Positions 16,493 to 24,774 of a DNA stretch of 64,000 bases are shown here, in pieces (the first letter of the stretch is position 1; each line of letters starts with the position of its first letter). Source of the stretch: JAIWNK01 sp964453115. Its GTDB lineage: Bacteria; Chloroflexota; Anaerolineae; Anaerolineales; Anaerolineaceae. The stretch lies in NCBI GenBank assembly GCA_964453115.1, contig CAYVRT010000008.1:1-64000 (forward strand), read 5' to 3'. The notes below the pieces were generated by a model. It worked only from the letters and a program-made list of their open reading frames with translations. It ran no database searches and was not told where the DNA came from. The position numbers and the translations under genes were made by a program.

Positions 16493-18535
16493 ATGATTGT
16501 CCCTCTACCTGGACGAGCTGCACCACTTGGCGCAACACCAATGGGGCATGGCGTCAATTTCTCGCTCTTTTCGCGCAACGCCACCGGCGTTGACTTGCTG
16601 CTCTTTGACCACCCCGAAGCCGAATATCCGCAGCACATTCTGCACCTCGACCCGCAGGTCAACCGCACCTTCTATTACTGGCATATCTTTGTCCCGGGCA
16701 TTGCTGCCGGGCAACTCTATGCGTACCGCGTCTCTGGCCCCTATGTGCCAGAGCGCGGCCTGCGTTTTGACCCGACCAAAGTGCTGCTCGACCCCTACGC
16801 CCGCGCCGTCACCACCCACACCTATCGGCGCAAAGCGGCTGCGCAACCCGGCGATAATTGCGCCGAAGCGCCACGCAGCGTTGTTGTAGACCTGCGCGGC
16901 TACGACTGGGAAGGCGATGAACCATTGCAGCGCCCCTTTGCCGGCTCAGTCCTCTACGAACTGCATATCGGTGCCTTCACCCGTCACCCAAGCGCCAATT
17001 TCCCCGCCGAACTGTGCGGCACCTACACCGGCCTGATTGAGAAAATCCCCCACTTGCAACGCATGGGCATCACCGCGGTTGAACTTTTGCCCGTGCAACA
17101 ATTTGATGTCCAGGAAGCGCCCTTTGGCCTGACGAATGATTGGGGCTATGCGCCAATGGCTTTCTTCGCCCCACACAACGGCTACAGTTCCCAATCCAAC
17201 CCGCTGGCCGCAGTGATGGAATTCCGTCAAATGGTCAAGGCCCTGCACCGCGCCGGAATTGAAGTCATTCTGGATGTTGTCTTCAACCACACCGCCGAGA
17301 ATGGCCCTGAAGGCCCCACGCTGAGCCTGCGCGGGCTGGAAAACCGCGCCTATTACCTGATTGACCCCCAACACCCCGAGCGCTACCAGGATTACAGCGG
17401 CTGCGGCAATTCGCTGGATGCGAGCCATTCGGTTGTGCGGCGGCTGATTATGGATTGCCTGCACTACTGGGTGCAGGGCATGCATGTGGATGGCTTCCGC
17501 TTTGACCTGGCCTCGGTGCTGGCACGCGACAAGCACGGTCAGGTATTGAATGACCCGCCCATCCTGTGGGAAATTGAATCAGACCCCATCCTGGCTGGGA
17601 CGAAGATCATCGCCGAGGCCTGGGATGCCGGGGGGCTGTATCAGGTTGGCTCCTTCATTGGTCACCGTTGGGCAGAATGGAACGGACCCTTTCGCGACGA
17701 TGTGCGCCATTTTCTAAAAGGCGACCCCGACAGCGTGCGGCGTTTTGCGCTGCGCATGAGCGGCAGCCGCGACCTCTACCCGCAGCCTGGCCGCTCCCCG
17801 GCGCGCGGCATCAACTTCGTCACCTGTCACGATGGCTTCACGCTCAACGACCTGGTCTCTTATAACCAGAAGCACAACGAACAAAACCTGCAAGGCAACC
17901 GCGATGGGCTGGATGCCAATTTCAGCTGGAATTGCGGCATTGAAGGCCCAACAAGTGACCCACAGATTGAGGCACTGCGGGCGCGGCAGGTGAAGAACTT
18001 CCTCGTTAGCCTGCTCTGTGCCCAGGGAACCCCCATGCTCTTGATGGGTGACGAGGTGCGCCGCACACAGGATGGCAACAACAACGCCTATTGTCAGCGC
18101 ACCGCCTTCGACTGGAACAGCCTGGCCGAGCAAAATGGCCTGCTGGACTTCGTTCAACAATGCATCGCCTGGCGGCGCTCGCTGCTGCTTTTTGAGCAGG
18201 CACACTTTTGGAGCGACCCCGGCGGCCCCGAACTGACCTGGCATGGCGTGCAACTGAATCAACCCGATTGGGGCGTGCATTCGCACACCCTGGCCTGTGA
18301 ACTAGGCGAGCCGGGCGGCGGCGAGCGCATTTACCTGGCATTCAACGCCTATTGGGAAGCGCTGCGCTTTGAATTACCGCTTTTGCCGGCTGGCTGGTGT
18401 TGGGGGCTGGTCTGTGATACGGCCCGTCCGGCGGGAGAAGACTTCTACACCCCGCCACAACCATTGCGCAGCACCCCCCATTATCAGCTGGCCCCGCGCA
18501 GTGCCCTGGTGCTGCAAGCGGTGACCACGCCCTAA
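16493..18535 (+). CDS. glgX: Glycogen debranching enzyme GlgX
   Basis: A 680-residue GH13 enzyme of the isoamylase/GlgX type: an N-terminal CBM48-like beta-sandwich (about 1-140), then the (beta/alpha)8 barrel with VVFNHTAE, the nucleophile Asp in VDGFRFDLASVL, the acid/base Glu in IIAEAWDAGG and the transition-state Asp in NFVTCHDGFTLND, and a short C-terminal beta domain. It hydrolyses alpha-1,6 branches of glycogen that phosphorylase has shortened. Length and motif order are normal. It is a single gene here; no other glycogen genes are in the window. The start is fixed by the -10 box 6 nt upstream. Confidence 0.95.
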   Translation: MIVPLPGRAAPLGATPMGHGVNFSLFSRNATGVDLLLFDHPEAEYPQHILHLDPQVNRTFYYWHIFVPGIAAGQLYAYRVSGPYVPERGLRFDPTKVLLDPYARAVTTHTYRRKAAAQPGDNCAEAPRSVVVDLRGYDWEGDEPLQRPFAGSVLYELHIGAFTRHPSANFPAELCGTYTGLIEKIPHLQRMGITAVELLPVQQFDVQEAPFGLTNDWGYAPMAFFAPHNGYSSQSNPLAAVMEFRQMVKALHRAGIEVILDVVFNHTAENGPEGPTLSLRGLENRAYYLIDPQHPERYQDYSGCGNSLDASHSVVRRLIMDCLHYWVQGMHVDGFRFDLASVLARDKHGQVLNDPPILWEIESDPILAGTKIIAEAWDAGGLYQVGSFIGHRWAEWNGPFRDDVRHFLKGDPDSVRRFALRMSGSRDLYPQPGRSPARGINFVTCHDGFTLNDLVSYNQKHNEQNLQGNRDGLDANFSWNCGIEGPTSDPQIEALRARQVKNFLVSLLCAQGTPMLLMGDEVRRTQDGNNNAYCQRTAFDWNSLAEQNGLLDFVQQCIAWRRSLLLFEQAHFWSDPGGPELTWHGVQLNQPDWGVHSHTLACELGEPGGGERIYLAFNAYWEALRFELPLLPAGWCWGLVCDTARPAGEDFYTPPQPLRSTPHYQLAPRSALVLQAVTTP

Positions 18536-18543
18536 AACACAGC

Positions 18544-18569
18544 TCGTGTTACGAAAGTCACACGATTTT
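18544..18569 (+). terminator. Weak candidate terminator after glgX
   Basis: A 6-bp stem (TCGTGT/ACACGA) with a 10-nt loop followed by TTTTA. Marginal, but it lies in the right place, 9 nt after the glgX stop. Confidence 0.3.
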
Positions 18570-18606
18570 AAGCCGGGGTCATGAGCGATATGCGATTTTC
18601 ATTATC

Positions 18607-18634
18607 TTGACGCAGTTGCGTCCAGCGGTACACT
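18607..18634 (+). promoter_or_regulatory. Sigma-70 type promoter of glutamate dehydrogenase
   Basis: TTGACG (18607-18612), 16-nt spacer, TACACT (18629-18634). It gives a leader of about 60 nt ending in an AGGAGAGG ribosome-binding site before the ATG at 18702. Confidence 0.55.
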
Positions 18635-18701
18635 TAACATTGTTCAGGTTTCATTGCCGTTTGTCGGCAGATACTCATTTTGAATTCAAGGAGAGGTTTC
18701 G

Positions 18702-19988
18702 ATGGCAGGACAAACCAATGCGTTTGAAATGGCACAGCGTCAATTCGATCATGTTGCCGATCTGCTCAAGCTGGATCCGCAAGTGCGCGAAATGTTGCGC
18801 TGGCCGCTGCGCGAGTTTGCGTTCCGCATTCCCGTGCGCATGGATGATGGCACCATCCGCGTCTTCCAGGGCTTCCGCGTCCAGCACAATGATGCTCGCG
18901 GCCCGAACAAGGGCGGCATCCGCTTCCACCCGGCCGAGACGGTTGACACCGTGCGCGCCCTGGCGACCTGGATGACCTGGAAATGCGCCGTTGCCGACAT
19001 CCCCCTCGGGGGCGGCAAGGGTGGCGTGATTGTAGACCCGGCGACCCTGTCGGTTGGCGAAAAAGAACGCCTCTGCCGCGGTTGGGTGCAGCAGATGTGG
19101 CGCAACATTGGCAATCGCCAGGATGTGCCGGCCCCCGATGTTGGCACAACCCCACAGATGATGGGCTGGATGATGGACGAATACTCCAAGCTGGTGGGTG
19201 AATACACCCCCGGCGTCATCACCGGCAAGCCCGTTGGTGGCGGCGGTTCGCTGGGCCGCACCGAAGCGACCGGTTTCGGCGTCATCTACACCGTCCGCGA
19301 AGCCCTCAAGCACCTCGGCCTCGACCCCAAGAACTGCAAAGTTGCCCTTCAGGGCTTTGGCAATGTGTCGCAATATGCTGCCATTGGCTACGCCGAAATG
19401 TTGGGCGGCAAGGTCGTTTGCGTTTCCTGCTGGGATCGCGCCGACCGAACCTCCTATACCTTCACCAAGGAAGATGGCATTGATGCCCGTTTCCTGATGT
19501 CCATCACCGATCAATACGGCACAATTGACAAAGAAAAGGCCAAAGCAGCCGGCTATGTCATTGAACCCGGCGATGCCTGGATCAGCAAAGATGTCGAAAT
19601 CCTCATCCCCGCCGCCCTCGAAGGTCAGATCAATGCCGAAACCGTGCAGAAGATCAGCCCGCGCGTGCGCGTGATTGCCGAAGGCGCCAATGGCCCCACC
19701 ACCCCCGAAGCCGATGAAGTAATCAAGCAACGTGGCATCTTCATGATCCCCGACTTCCTCTGCAACGCTGGCGGCGTCACTGTCTCGTATTTCGAAGGCG
19801 TGCAAAACGACATGAACTTCTACTGGACGAAGGAAGAAGTCTTGGAAAAACTCGACACCAAGATGACACAGGCCTTCAAGAGTGTTCTGGATATGGCCCT
19901 GCAGGAATCCGTCTTCATGCGCGATGCCGCCTACATGGTTGCAATTGCGCGCGTGGTCAAGGCGATGGAACTGCGCGGCTGGATCTAA
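18702..19988 (+). CDS. gdhA: Glutamate dehydrogenase
   Basis: A 428-residue Glu/Leu/Phe/Val dehydrogenase, the usual length for hexameric NAD(P)-GDH. Substrate-binding and catalytic segments are intact: RGPNKGGIRFHP, IPLGGGKGGVIVDP (Lys106), VPAPDVGT, and the Rossmann motif ALQGFGNVSQYAA. The C-terminal substrate-domain segment ANGPTTPEAD is also present. It interconverts glutamate and 2-oxoglutarate plus ammonia, linking nitrogen to central carbon metabolism; the 2-oxoacid:ferredoxin oxidoreductase further along could use the product. Coenzyme preference is not clear from the motif. It has its own promoter and an AGGAGAGG site. Confidence 0.93.
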   Translation: MAGQTNAFEMAQRQFDHVADLLKLDPQVREMLRWPLREFAFRIPVRMDDGTIRVFQGFRVQHNDARGPNKGGIRFHPAETVDTVRALATWMTWKCAVADIPLGGGKGGVIVDPATLSVGEKERLCRGWVQQMWRNIGNRQDVPAPDVGTTPQMMGWMMDEYSKLVGEYTPGVITGKPVGGGGSLGRTEATGFGVIYTVREALKHLGLDPKNCKVALQGFGNVSQYAAIGYAEMLGGKVVCVSCWDRADRTSYTFTKEDGIDARFLMSITDQYGTIDKEKAKAAGYVIEPGDAWISKDVEILIPAALEGQINAETVQKISPRVRVIAEGANGPTTPEADEVIKQRGIFMIPDFLCNAGGVTVSYFEGVQNDMNFYWTKEEVLEKLDTKMTQAFKSVLDMALQESVFMRDAAYMVAIARVVKAMELRGWI

Positions 19989-20020
19989 TCCTTCGCAATT
20001 TCTCACCTCCTTTTGCTGTT

Positions 20021-20047
20021 CCCCCCTTCCTTGCCCAGGAAGGGGGG
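20021..20047. terminator. G/C hairpin between convergent gdhA and HAD genes
   Basis: An 11-bp stem (CCCCCCTTCCT with AGGAAGGGGGG) and a 5-nt loop, in the 65-nt convergent gap. There is no T-tract on the plus side, so termination strength is uncertain. Confidence 0.5.
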
Positions 20048-20053
20048 GCTGCG

Positions 20054-20737
20054 TTAAGCCCCAGGAGGCGGGGCGGGGAGCAACTTGAGCAGGTGATAGG
20101 GGCTGGCCAACACCGCATTGGCCCCGGCGCGCCGTAATTCCGTCTCATTGCCAAAGCCACACAACACGCCCACCGTCTGCGCACCGGCCAACCGCCCGGC
20201 GCGAATATCCACCGTTGTATCCCCAATCATCAGACATTCCTCAGGCCGCACCCCCAACGCCTGCGCCGCATGGCGCACCGGATGCGGAAACGGTTTGGTA
20301 TATTCGCACGTTTGCGCTGTAACAACCACATCAAAGAAATGTTGCAGGTCAAATTGCTCTAAAAATGCCTGCGTGCCTTTTTGCCCACGCGCACTGACGA
20401 CCGCCATCGGATAGCGCCCATGCAATGCCTGCAAGACTTCACGCGTTTGTGGAATGACCCAAAAGCGCGGTTTCTTATCCTTGTGGTTAATTTGTGAAAT
20501 CTTGCTGTAAAACCAGGCCACCTCATCATCCAGCCCCACCCGGTCTAGCAGGCTGTAGAGGTAATTCCCCGGCGATTCCATTCCCATCACCAACCAGCGC
20601 GCCATGCGCAACGTATCGCGGCGCGGAAACAGTTTCTTCAGCTGCTGCTGCAACTTCGACACCCACAAATCGTCTGTGTCGCTCAGGGTGCCATCTACAT
20701 CGAAACACAAGGCGCGGATGCGGGTACAATCAAGCAT
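20054..20737 (-). CDS. HAD-family hydrolase (phosphatase type)
   Basis: A 227-residue protein with all four HAD motifs: CFDVDGTLSDTD (nucleophile Asp), VVSARGQKGT, the Lys in EYTKPFPHPV, and MIGDTTVDIRAG. It resembles phosphoglycolate phosphatase/beta-phosphoglucomutase-like members, with an alpha-helical cap between motifs 1 and 2. The substrate cannot be assigned. It is the last gene of a leftward operon, 3 nt after the putative zincin-derived protein, and shows no signal peptide, unlike its two operon partners. Confidence 0.85.
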   Translation of the reverse strand: MLDCTRIRALCFDVDGTLSDTDDLWVSKLQQQLKKLFPRRDTLRMARWLVMGMESPGNYLYSLLDRVGLDDEVAWFYSKISQINHKDKKPRFWVIPQTREVLQALHGRYPMAVVSARGQKGTQAFLEQFDLQHFFDVVVTAQTCEYTKPFPHPVRHAAQALGVRPEECLMIGDTTVDIRAGRLAGAQTVGVLCGFGNETELRRAGANAVLASPYHLLKLLPAPPPGA

Positions 20738-20740
20738 TGC

Positions 20741-22144
20741 TCAGGGAATCATCTCGCTTTCAAGAAAATTGATCACATCGGCAGCGGCCGTCTCACCCGG
20801 CACAATCACCAACCCCACCCTATCCCCATCCAACCACATTCGAATACTGCCATCGGGTGTATCGGCCCACCAAAATTCATGTTCCGACTGATAGAGGGGC
20901 ATCTTCCAGCGCTTCAGGCCATATTCCTTGAAGGCCGTCCAGAAATCATATGCCTCCGTCTCACTATCCCAACGCGTCACCCAGACCAGGGCGCGTTGCT
21001 GCGTTTCGGGTTGCGTCAGCAGGACATATTGATCGCCGCCCCAGCCATCCGCTGCTTGCTGTGCAGTCAATTGCCCCAGCCGCTGCGCCGGATCATTGGC
21101 AAATGCCAACATGAGGTAAATGTACCACTCGCCCAGGGTGTTGCGTCCTTCTTCCTGCCAGCCCTGGCCCAAAACCTCGTCCCAACCATCCGGCAGCGAA
21201 ACCGGCAACGGCTGATCCGCCGGATAGCGCTCCGGATGCAAAATTTGCTCGGTTGAAGCCGGCGGGGTACGGTAGAGCCGCTCAAGTGCCGTCCAGCCAT
21301 CCTGATCGTAGAATGTCTGCACAAAATTCAGGCCCTCGCGATAGGGAAAGACCATCTCCTCTGCCAAAAACGGGGGAATATCTTCCATATCCAGAATTTC
21401 ATTGCCTTCCTCGCGCAACTGACGCTGGTCCTGCGGGGTAGCATAGGTAAAATACCAGAGCTGCTCAACCAGCGAGGCATCGCCATGCACCAGGGCATAG
21501 AGTGCCGCACAAGAATCCGACTTTTGATAACAATCCTCATCCCCCAGGCCCAAATCTGCCAGGTCGTAGTGCTGGTCTTGCAATGCATGGACAAACTCGC
21601 GCGCATAATCCAGCCGTTGCGGGCCATTGAAACGCCCTTCCTGAAACAACAGCATCTCACCGGTGTTGATGTCATAATAAGCAAAGGTCGGGCGCTGATA
21701 GGCCTGCAAATAGAGTGTTCGCAAATTGGCGTGCGGCGAGAGCAACCCAAACAGAGCCAGAGAATGCTGCTCAAAAGCCAGCACCTGTGGCGGATGTGCA
21801 ACATCCAATTGCTCAATCACGCGCTGTTGCAATTGCTGCGGGGTCACCAGCACATACTGCGTCTCATCCAACACTTCCAGGAGGCGCAATGTGCTGACTT
21901 GCGTTTCCACTTCGCCGATGCGGTCCAAAATGTGCTGCGGAAGTTCAGGCGGCGGCGGAGCGATAAATGCCTCCATCGTGGCGGCGGCGGTTATCTCAAC
22001 ATTCGGCTCCTCCACGGGCTCACCTTCATACGTTGTTGGCTGACTGGAAAACATCATCAAGCCGCCAAACAGCAGGGCTGGCAAACAACAGCAGCACAAC
22101 AAGGCAAGAGCAACAACCACAATCCACACGCGGGAATTTTTCAT
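20741..22144 (-). CDS. Membrane-anchored protein with decayed HExxH zincin motif
   Basis: The 467-residue protein starts with a membrane anchor containing four consecutive Cys (residues 17-20) and a Pro-rich linker. The segment YAREFVHALQDQHYDL (residues 180-195) matches the region where related Chloroflexota proteins, as I recall, carry HEFTHALQDQ, a zinc-peptidase motif; here the first His is Arg182, leaving only Glu183 and His186. Downstream, ALVHGDA has His220 where I would expect Glu of an EGDA motif. It is therefore probably a catalytically dead relative with a binding or scaffold role. The C-terminal 100 residues (YVLLTQPETQQRALVWVTRW) look like a separate alpha/beta domain. It sits between the C39-TPR and HAD genes with 3-nt gaps. 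Confidence 0.7.
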   Translation of the reverse strand: MKNSRVWIVVVALALLCCCCLPALLFGGLMMFSSQPTTYEGEPVEEPNVEITAAATMEAFIAPPPPELPQHILDRIGEVETQVSTLRLLEVLDETQYVLVTPQQLQQRVIEQLDVAHPPQVLAFEQHSLALFGLLSPHANLRTLYLQAYQRPTFAYYDINTGEMLLFQEGRFNGPQRLDYAREFVHALQDQHYDLADLGLGDEDCYQKSDSCAALYALVHGDASLVEQLWYFTYATPQDQRQLREEGNEILDMEDIPPFLAEEMVFPYREGLNFVQTFYDQDGWTALERLYRTPPASTEQILHPERYPADQPLPVSLPDGWDEVLGQGWQEEGRNTLGEWYIYLMLAFANDPAQRLGQLTAQQAADGWGGDQYVLLTQPETQQRALVWVTRWDSETEAYDFWTAFKEYGLKRWKMPLYQSEHEFWWADTPDGSIRMWLDGDRVGLVIVPGETAAADVINFLESEMIP

Positions 22145-22147
22145 GGC

Positions 22148-23407
22148 CTAATTCTGGTTGACAAACTGAATGGCATACAATGCGTCGTAATAATCAGGGC
22201 GGGTCTTCAGCGCTTCCTCAAAAGATGCCAAAGCTGCTGTTTTGTCACCTACCCGATAGAGCGCCCACCCTCGCCACAACAAGGCTTCTTCAGAATTGGC
22301 GGTGCGCTGCAAAGCATATTCGGTCAACGCCAGCAAGTCATCGTTGCGCATCACCTGGAAATAGGCAATGAACGGGCCAAACTGATACCGCAACATGCGC
22401 TGCGGCAATCCCAGGGTGCGGGCCTGATCATAGGCTGCTGTCGCTTCTGAATACCTTTCAAAGTATACCAGATTTGTACCAAGATTGAACCAGGCAAATG
22501 CATTTTGTGGCTCATTTTTGGTTTGCTGTTCAGCCAGGGCCAATGCATTGCGGCGGTTTTGATCCACATCCCAATTTTCGCCAAGGATGGATTGCACCAA
22601 TGGCTGCTGCTCGGGCAGATAGACCAGAATGTACACATAGTTAAAGGATTGCCAATCATTTTGCAGGGTGGTGTAGGGCACTTTTTGGTCCGGGCCGCGC
22701 TCCGAATCCTGAATGGTGAAGACCTGTGCGGCATCATCATAACCGGTCAAGAGCAAGTAATGCCCGGCCCAACGGTCATCGCCCGGCCAAAAGCCCTTAT
22801 CCATATTAAAACTGCCCTCAATCATCACGGGCAGGCCCTGCGCCAAGAGGGTGCGTAGCAAGTCCAAATTGCCACCTACCCGATAGTCAGCGCTCAACCA
22901 ACCGGCATAATTCTGCACATAATAGGTCAGTTCATCCACATTCACGTTGCGATCGGCGCGCACCGATTTGACAATTTCCGAAATCGTTTGCTGATTGCCC
23001 TCCCAACCATAATAGCGCAAATACATTGCCAGGGTCGCCGGCCCACAAGCATTCAGGTCCTCATATTCAATGGCTGGCGAAGGCAGTTGCACAGAGCCAG
23101 GCAGCTGGGTGGGCGTGGCAGTGGGGGTCGGCGAAAGGAAAACCGTTGGCGTGACGGTTGGCGTCAGCGTGACTGTCGGGCTCAGAGTCGGCAAGGGGGT
23201 GGGGGCAAGGGTGGTGGGCAACGGGGTGGGCAGCGGCTTAACCGGGTTGAGAATCCCGCGCCCATAGGCCCAGGCAGCTTCCAGCCGCCATGCAAGGCGG
23301 TTTTTGATGGGCGGAAGTTGGCTCAGCAAAATCAGCAAGAGCAGCAGCCCCAACACCACCAGGGTAGTGCGGCGCTTGCTTTTGGTAAGGGTACGAATCG
23401 CATTCAT
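22148..23407 (-). CDS. Membrane-anchored C39-like peptidase with TPR repeats
   Basis: 419 residues from the chosen ATG: a cytoplasmic basic stretch, one transmembrane helix (about 14-30), a Pro/Thr-rich linker (58-105), a papain-fold C39-like domain with Cys121 in NACGPATLAMYL, the His in GHYLLLTGY and the Asp in TIQDSERG, and a C-terminal TPR array (NAFAWFNLGTNLVYFERY, EALLWRGWALYRVGDKTAAL). The C39-like fold is usually a bacteriocin- or peptide-processing cysteine protease; here it would act outside the membrane. An ATG eight codons earlier exists, but the TACAAT box 7 nt upstream of the ATG at 23407 favours that one. First gene of the operon, divergent from miaB. Confidence 0.78.
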   Translation of the reverse strand: MNAIRTLTKSKRRTTLVVLGLLLLLILLSQLPPIKNRLAWRLEAAWAYGRGILNPVKPLPTPLPTTLAPTPLPTLSPTVTLTPTVTPTVFLSPTPTATPTQLPGSVQLPSPAIEYEDLNACGPATLAMYLRYYGWEGNQQTISEIVKSVRADRNVNVDELTYYVQNYAGWLSADYRVGGNLDLLRTLLAQGLPVMIEGSFNMDKGFWPGDDRWAGHYLLLTGYDDAAQVFTIQDSERGPDQKVPYTTLQNDWQSFNYVYILVYLPEQQPLVQSILGENWDVDQNRRNALALAEQQTKNEPQNAFAWFNLGTNLVYFERYSEATAAYDQARTLGLPQRMLRYQFGPFIAYFQVMRNDDLLALTEYALQRTANSEEALLWRGWALYRVGDKTAALASFEEALKTRPDYYDALYAIQFVNQN

Positions 23408-23414
23408 GCTGTCA

Positions 23415-23420
23415 ATTGTA
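23415..23420 (-). promoter_or_regulatory. -10 box of leaderless C39-TPR transcript
   Basis: TACAAT on the minus strand, 7 nt before the ATG at 23407. Back to back with the miaB -10 box; the two divergent genes are separated by only 44 nt. Confidence 0.5.
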
Positions 23421-23437
23421 CCACCGTTCAAATCTGA

Positions 23438-23443
23438 TATAAT
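23438..23443 (+). promoter_or_regulatory. miaB: -10 box of near-leaderless miaB transcript
   Basis: TATAAT (within GATATAATTTG) whose last base is 8 nt from the miaB ATG, predicting a leader of 0-2 nt. There is no ribosome-binding site. Confidence 0.6.
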
Positions 23444-23451
23444 TTGTCGTC

Positions 23452-24774
23452 ATGAACTATCATATCTGGACTGAAGGATGCCAAATGAATGTGGCCGATT
23501 CGCTGCGCGTTGCCTCGGCCCTGGAGCAGCTAGGCTATGCCCCAACCGCGCGCCCCGAAGAGGCCGATATCATTATCCTCAACACCTGTGTTGTACGCCA
23601 AAGCGCCGAAGATAAGGCCTATGGGCGGTTAAACTCGCTCCGCCCGCTCAAACAGCGCAACCCCAACCTGGTGATTAACGTGATGGGCTGCCTGGTGGGC
23701 GTTAAGAGCTATCAACATTTAAAGGAACGCTTCCCCTTTGTGGATGTCTTCTCACCGCCCTCCGACCCGGGCCCGTTGATCAGCTTCCTCAGCCAGCAGG
23801 AAATTCACGCTGCGGAAGAAGAGCAAACCCGGCAGCGCTTCGCCCTGCAAGATGACGAGCAGATTCTGCCCCCCTCGGCCGAGGGAACAATCATCAGCGC
23901 CCATTTGCCAATTGTCTACGGCTGTTCACATGCCTGCACCTACTGCATCATCCCCTACCGGCGCGGCGTTGAAGTCAGCCGCCCACCCCAGGTCATTTAT
24001 GCCGAGGCTGCATCACTCGTTGACCGGGGCGTGCGCGAAATTACCCTGCTGGGGCAAATTGTAGATCGCTATGGCAAGGACAACCCGGCCTACCCCAACC
24101 TGGCCGGGCTGCTGCGCAAATTAAACGAAATGGATGGGCTGCTGCGCATCCGCTTTCTCACCTCACACCCCAACTGGATGAACGATGAATTGATCCGCTG
24201 CGTGGCCGAACTGCCCAGGGTGATGCCGCACATTGAGGTGCCGGTGCAGGCTGGCGATGATGAGGTGCTGGCAAACATGAAGCGCGGCTATAGCGTTGCC
24301 GAGTATCGCGACCTGGTGCAGCGCTTACGCGCCGCCATTCCGGGCGTTTCCATTGCCACCGACATCATCGTTGGCTTCCCCGGTGAAAGCGAAGCACAAT
24401 TCCAGCACACCTACGACCTGCTGGCCGAGCTAAAACTGGATGTTGCCCACCTGGCACGCTATTCGCCGCGCAGCGGCACCGTCTCGGCTCGCCGCATGAG
24501 CGATGACGTGCCAGCAGAGGAGAAAATGCGCCGCTTCCGCATGTTGGAAGGGCTGCAAGAGCAAATCGCAACCGAAATTCACGCCCGTCACCTGGGGCAA
24601 CGGGTGCGCGTCCTGTTTGAGGAAAAGAACAAAAAGCGTTGGCGCGGGCGCACCCCCACCAACAAGCTCGTCTTTGTGGAAAGCGAGCGTGACCTGCGCG
24701 GCTGCGAAGAAGAAGTGACCATTACCTGGACGGGGCCCTGGTCCATGCTTGGACAGCTTGCATCAGCCAAATGA
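23452..24774 (+). CDS. miaB: tRNA-2-methylthio-N6-dimethylallyladenosine synthase
   Basis: A 440-residue methylthiotransferase. The N-terminal UPF0004 domain has its three cluster Cys in TEGCQMNVADS, LNTCVVRQSAED and NVMGCLVG; the radical-SAM cluster is GCSHACTYCIIPYRRG; the C-terminal about 65 residues (ARHLGQRVRVLFEEKN to the end) are a TRAM RNA-binding domain. GCQMN with the DS following points to MiaB rather than RimO or MtaB. It adds the 2-methylthio group to i6A37 in tRNAs. The gene runs into the next one with a 4-nt overlap (ATGA). Confidence 0.92.
   Translation: MNYHIWTEGCQMNVADSLRVASALEQLGYAPTARPEEADIIILNTCVVRQSAEDKAYGRLNSLRPLKQRNPNLVINVMGCLVGVKSYQHLKERFPFVDVFSPPSDPGPLISFLSQQEIHAAEEEQTRQRFALQDDEQILPPSAEGTIISAHLPIVYGCSHACTYCIIPYRRGVEVSRPPQVIYAEAASLVDRGVREITLLGQIVDRYGKDNPAYPNLAGLLRKLNEMDGLLRIRFLTSHPNWMNDELIRCVAELPRVMPHIEVPVQAGDDEVLANMKRGYSVAEYRDLVQRLRAAIPGVSIATDIIVGFPGESEAQFQHTYDLLAELKLDVAHLARYSPRSGTVSARRMSDDVPAEEKMRRFRMLEGLQEQIATEIHARHLGQRVRVLFEEKNKKRWRGRTPTNKLVFVESERDLRGCEEEVTITWTGPWSMLGQLASAK

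Noticed and set aside
18675..20006. 443-codon open frame antisense to glutamate dehydrogenase
   Set aside because: Mirrors the gdhA codon pattern; no promoter or start signal and a shadow-like composition.
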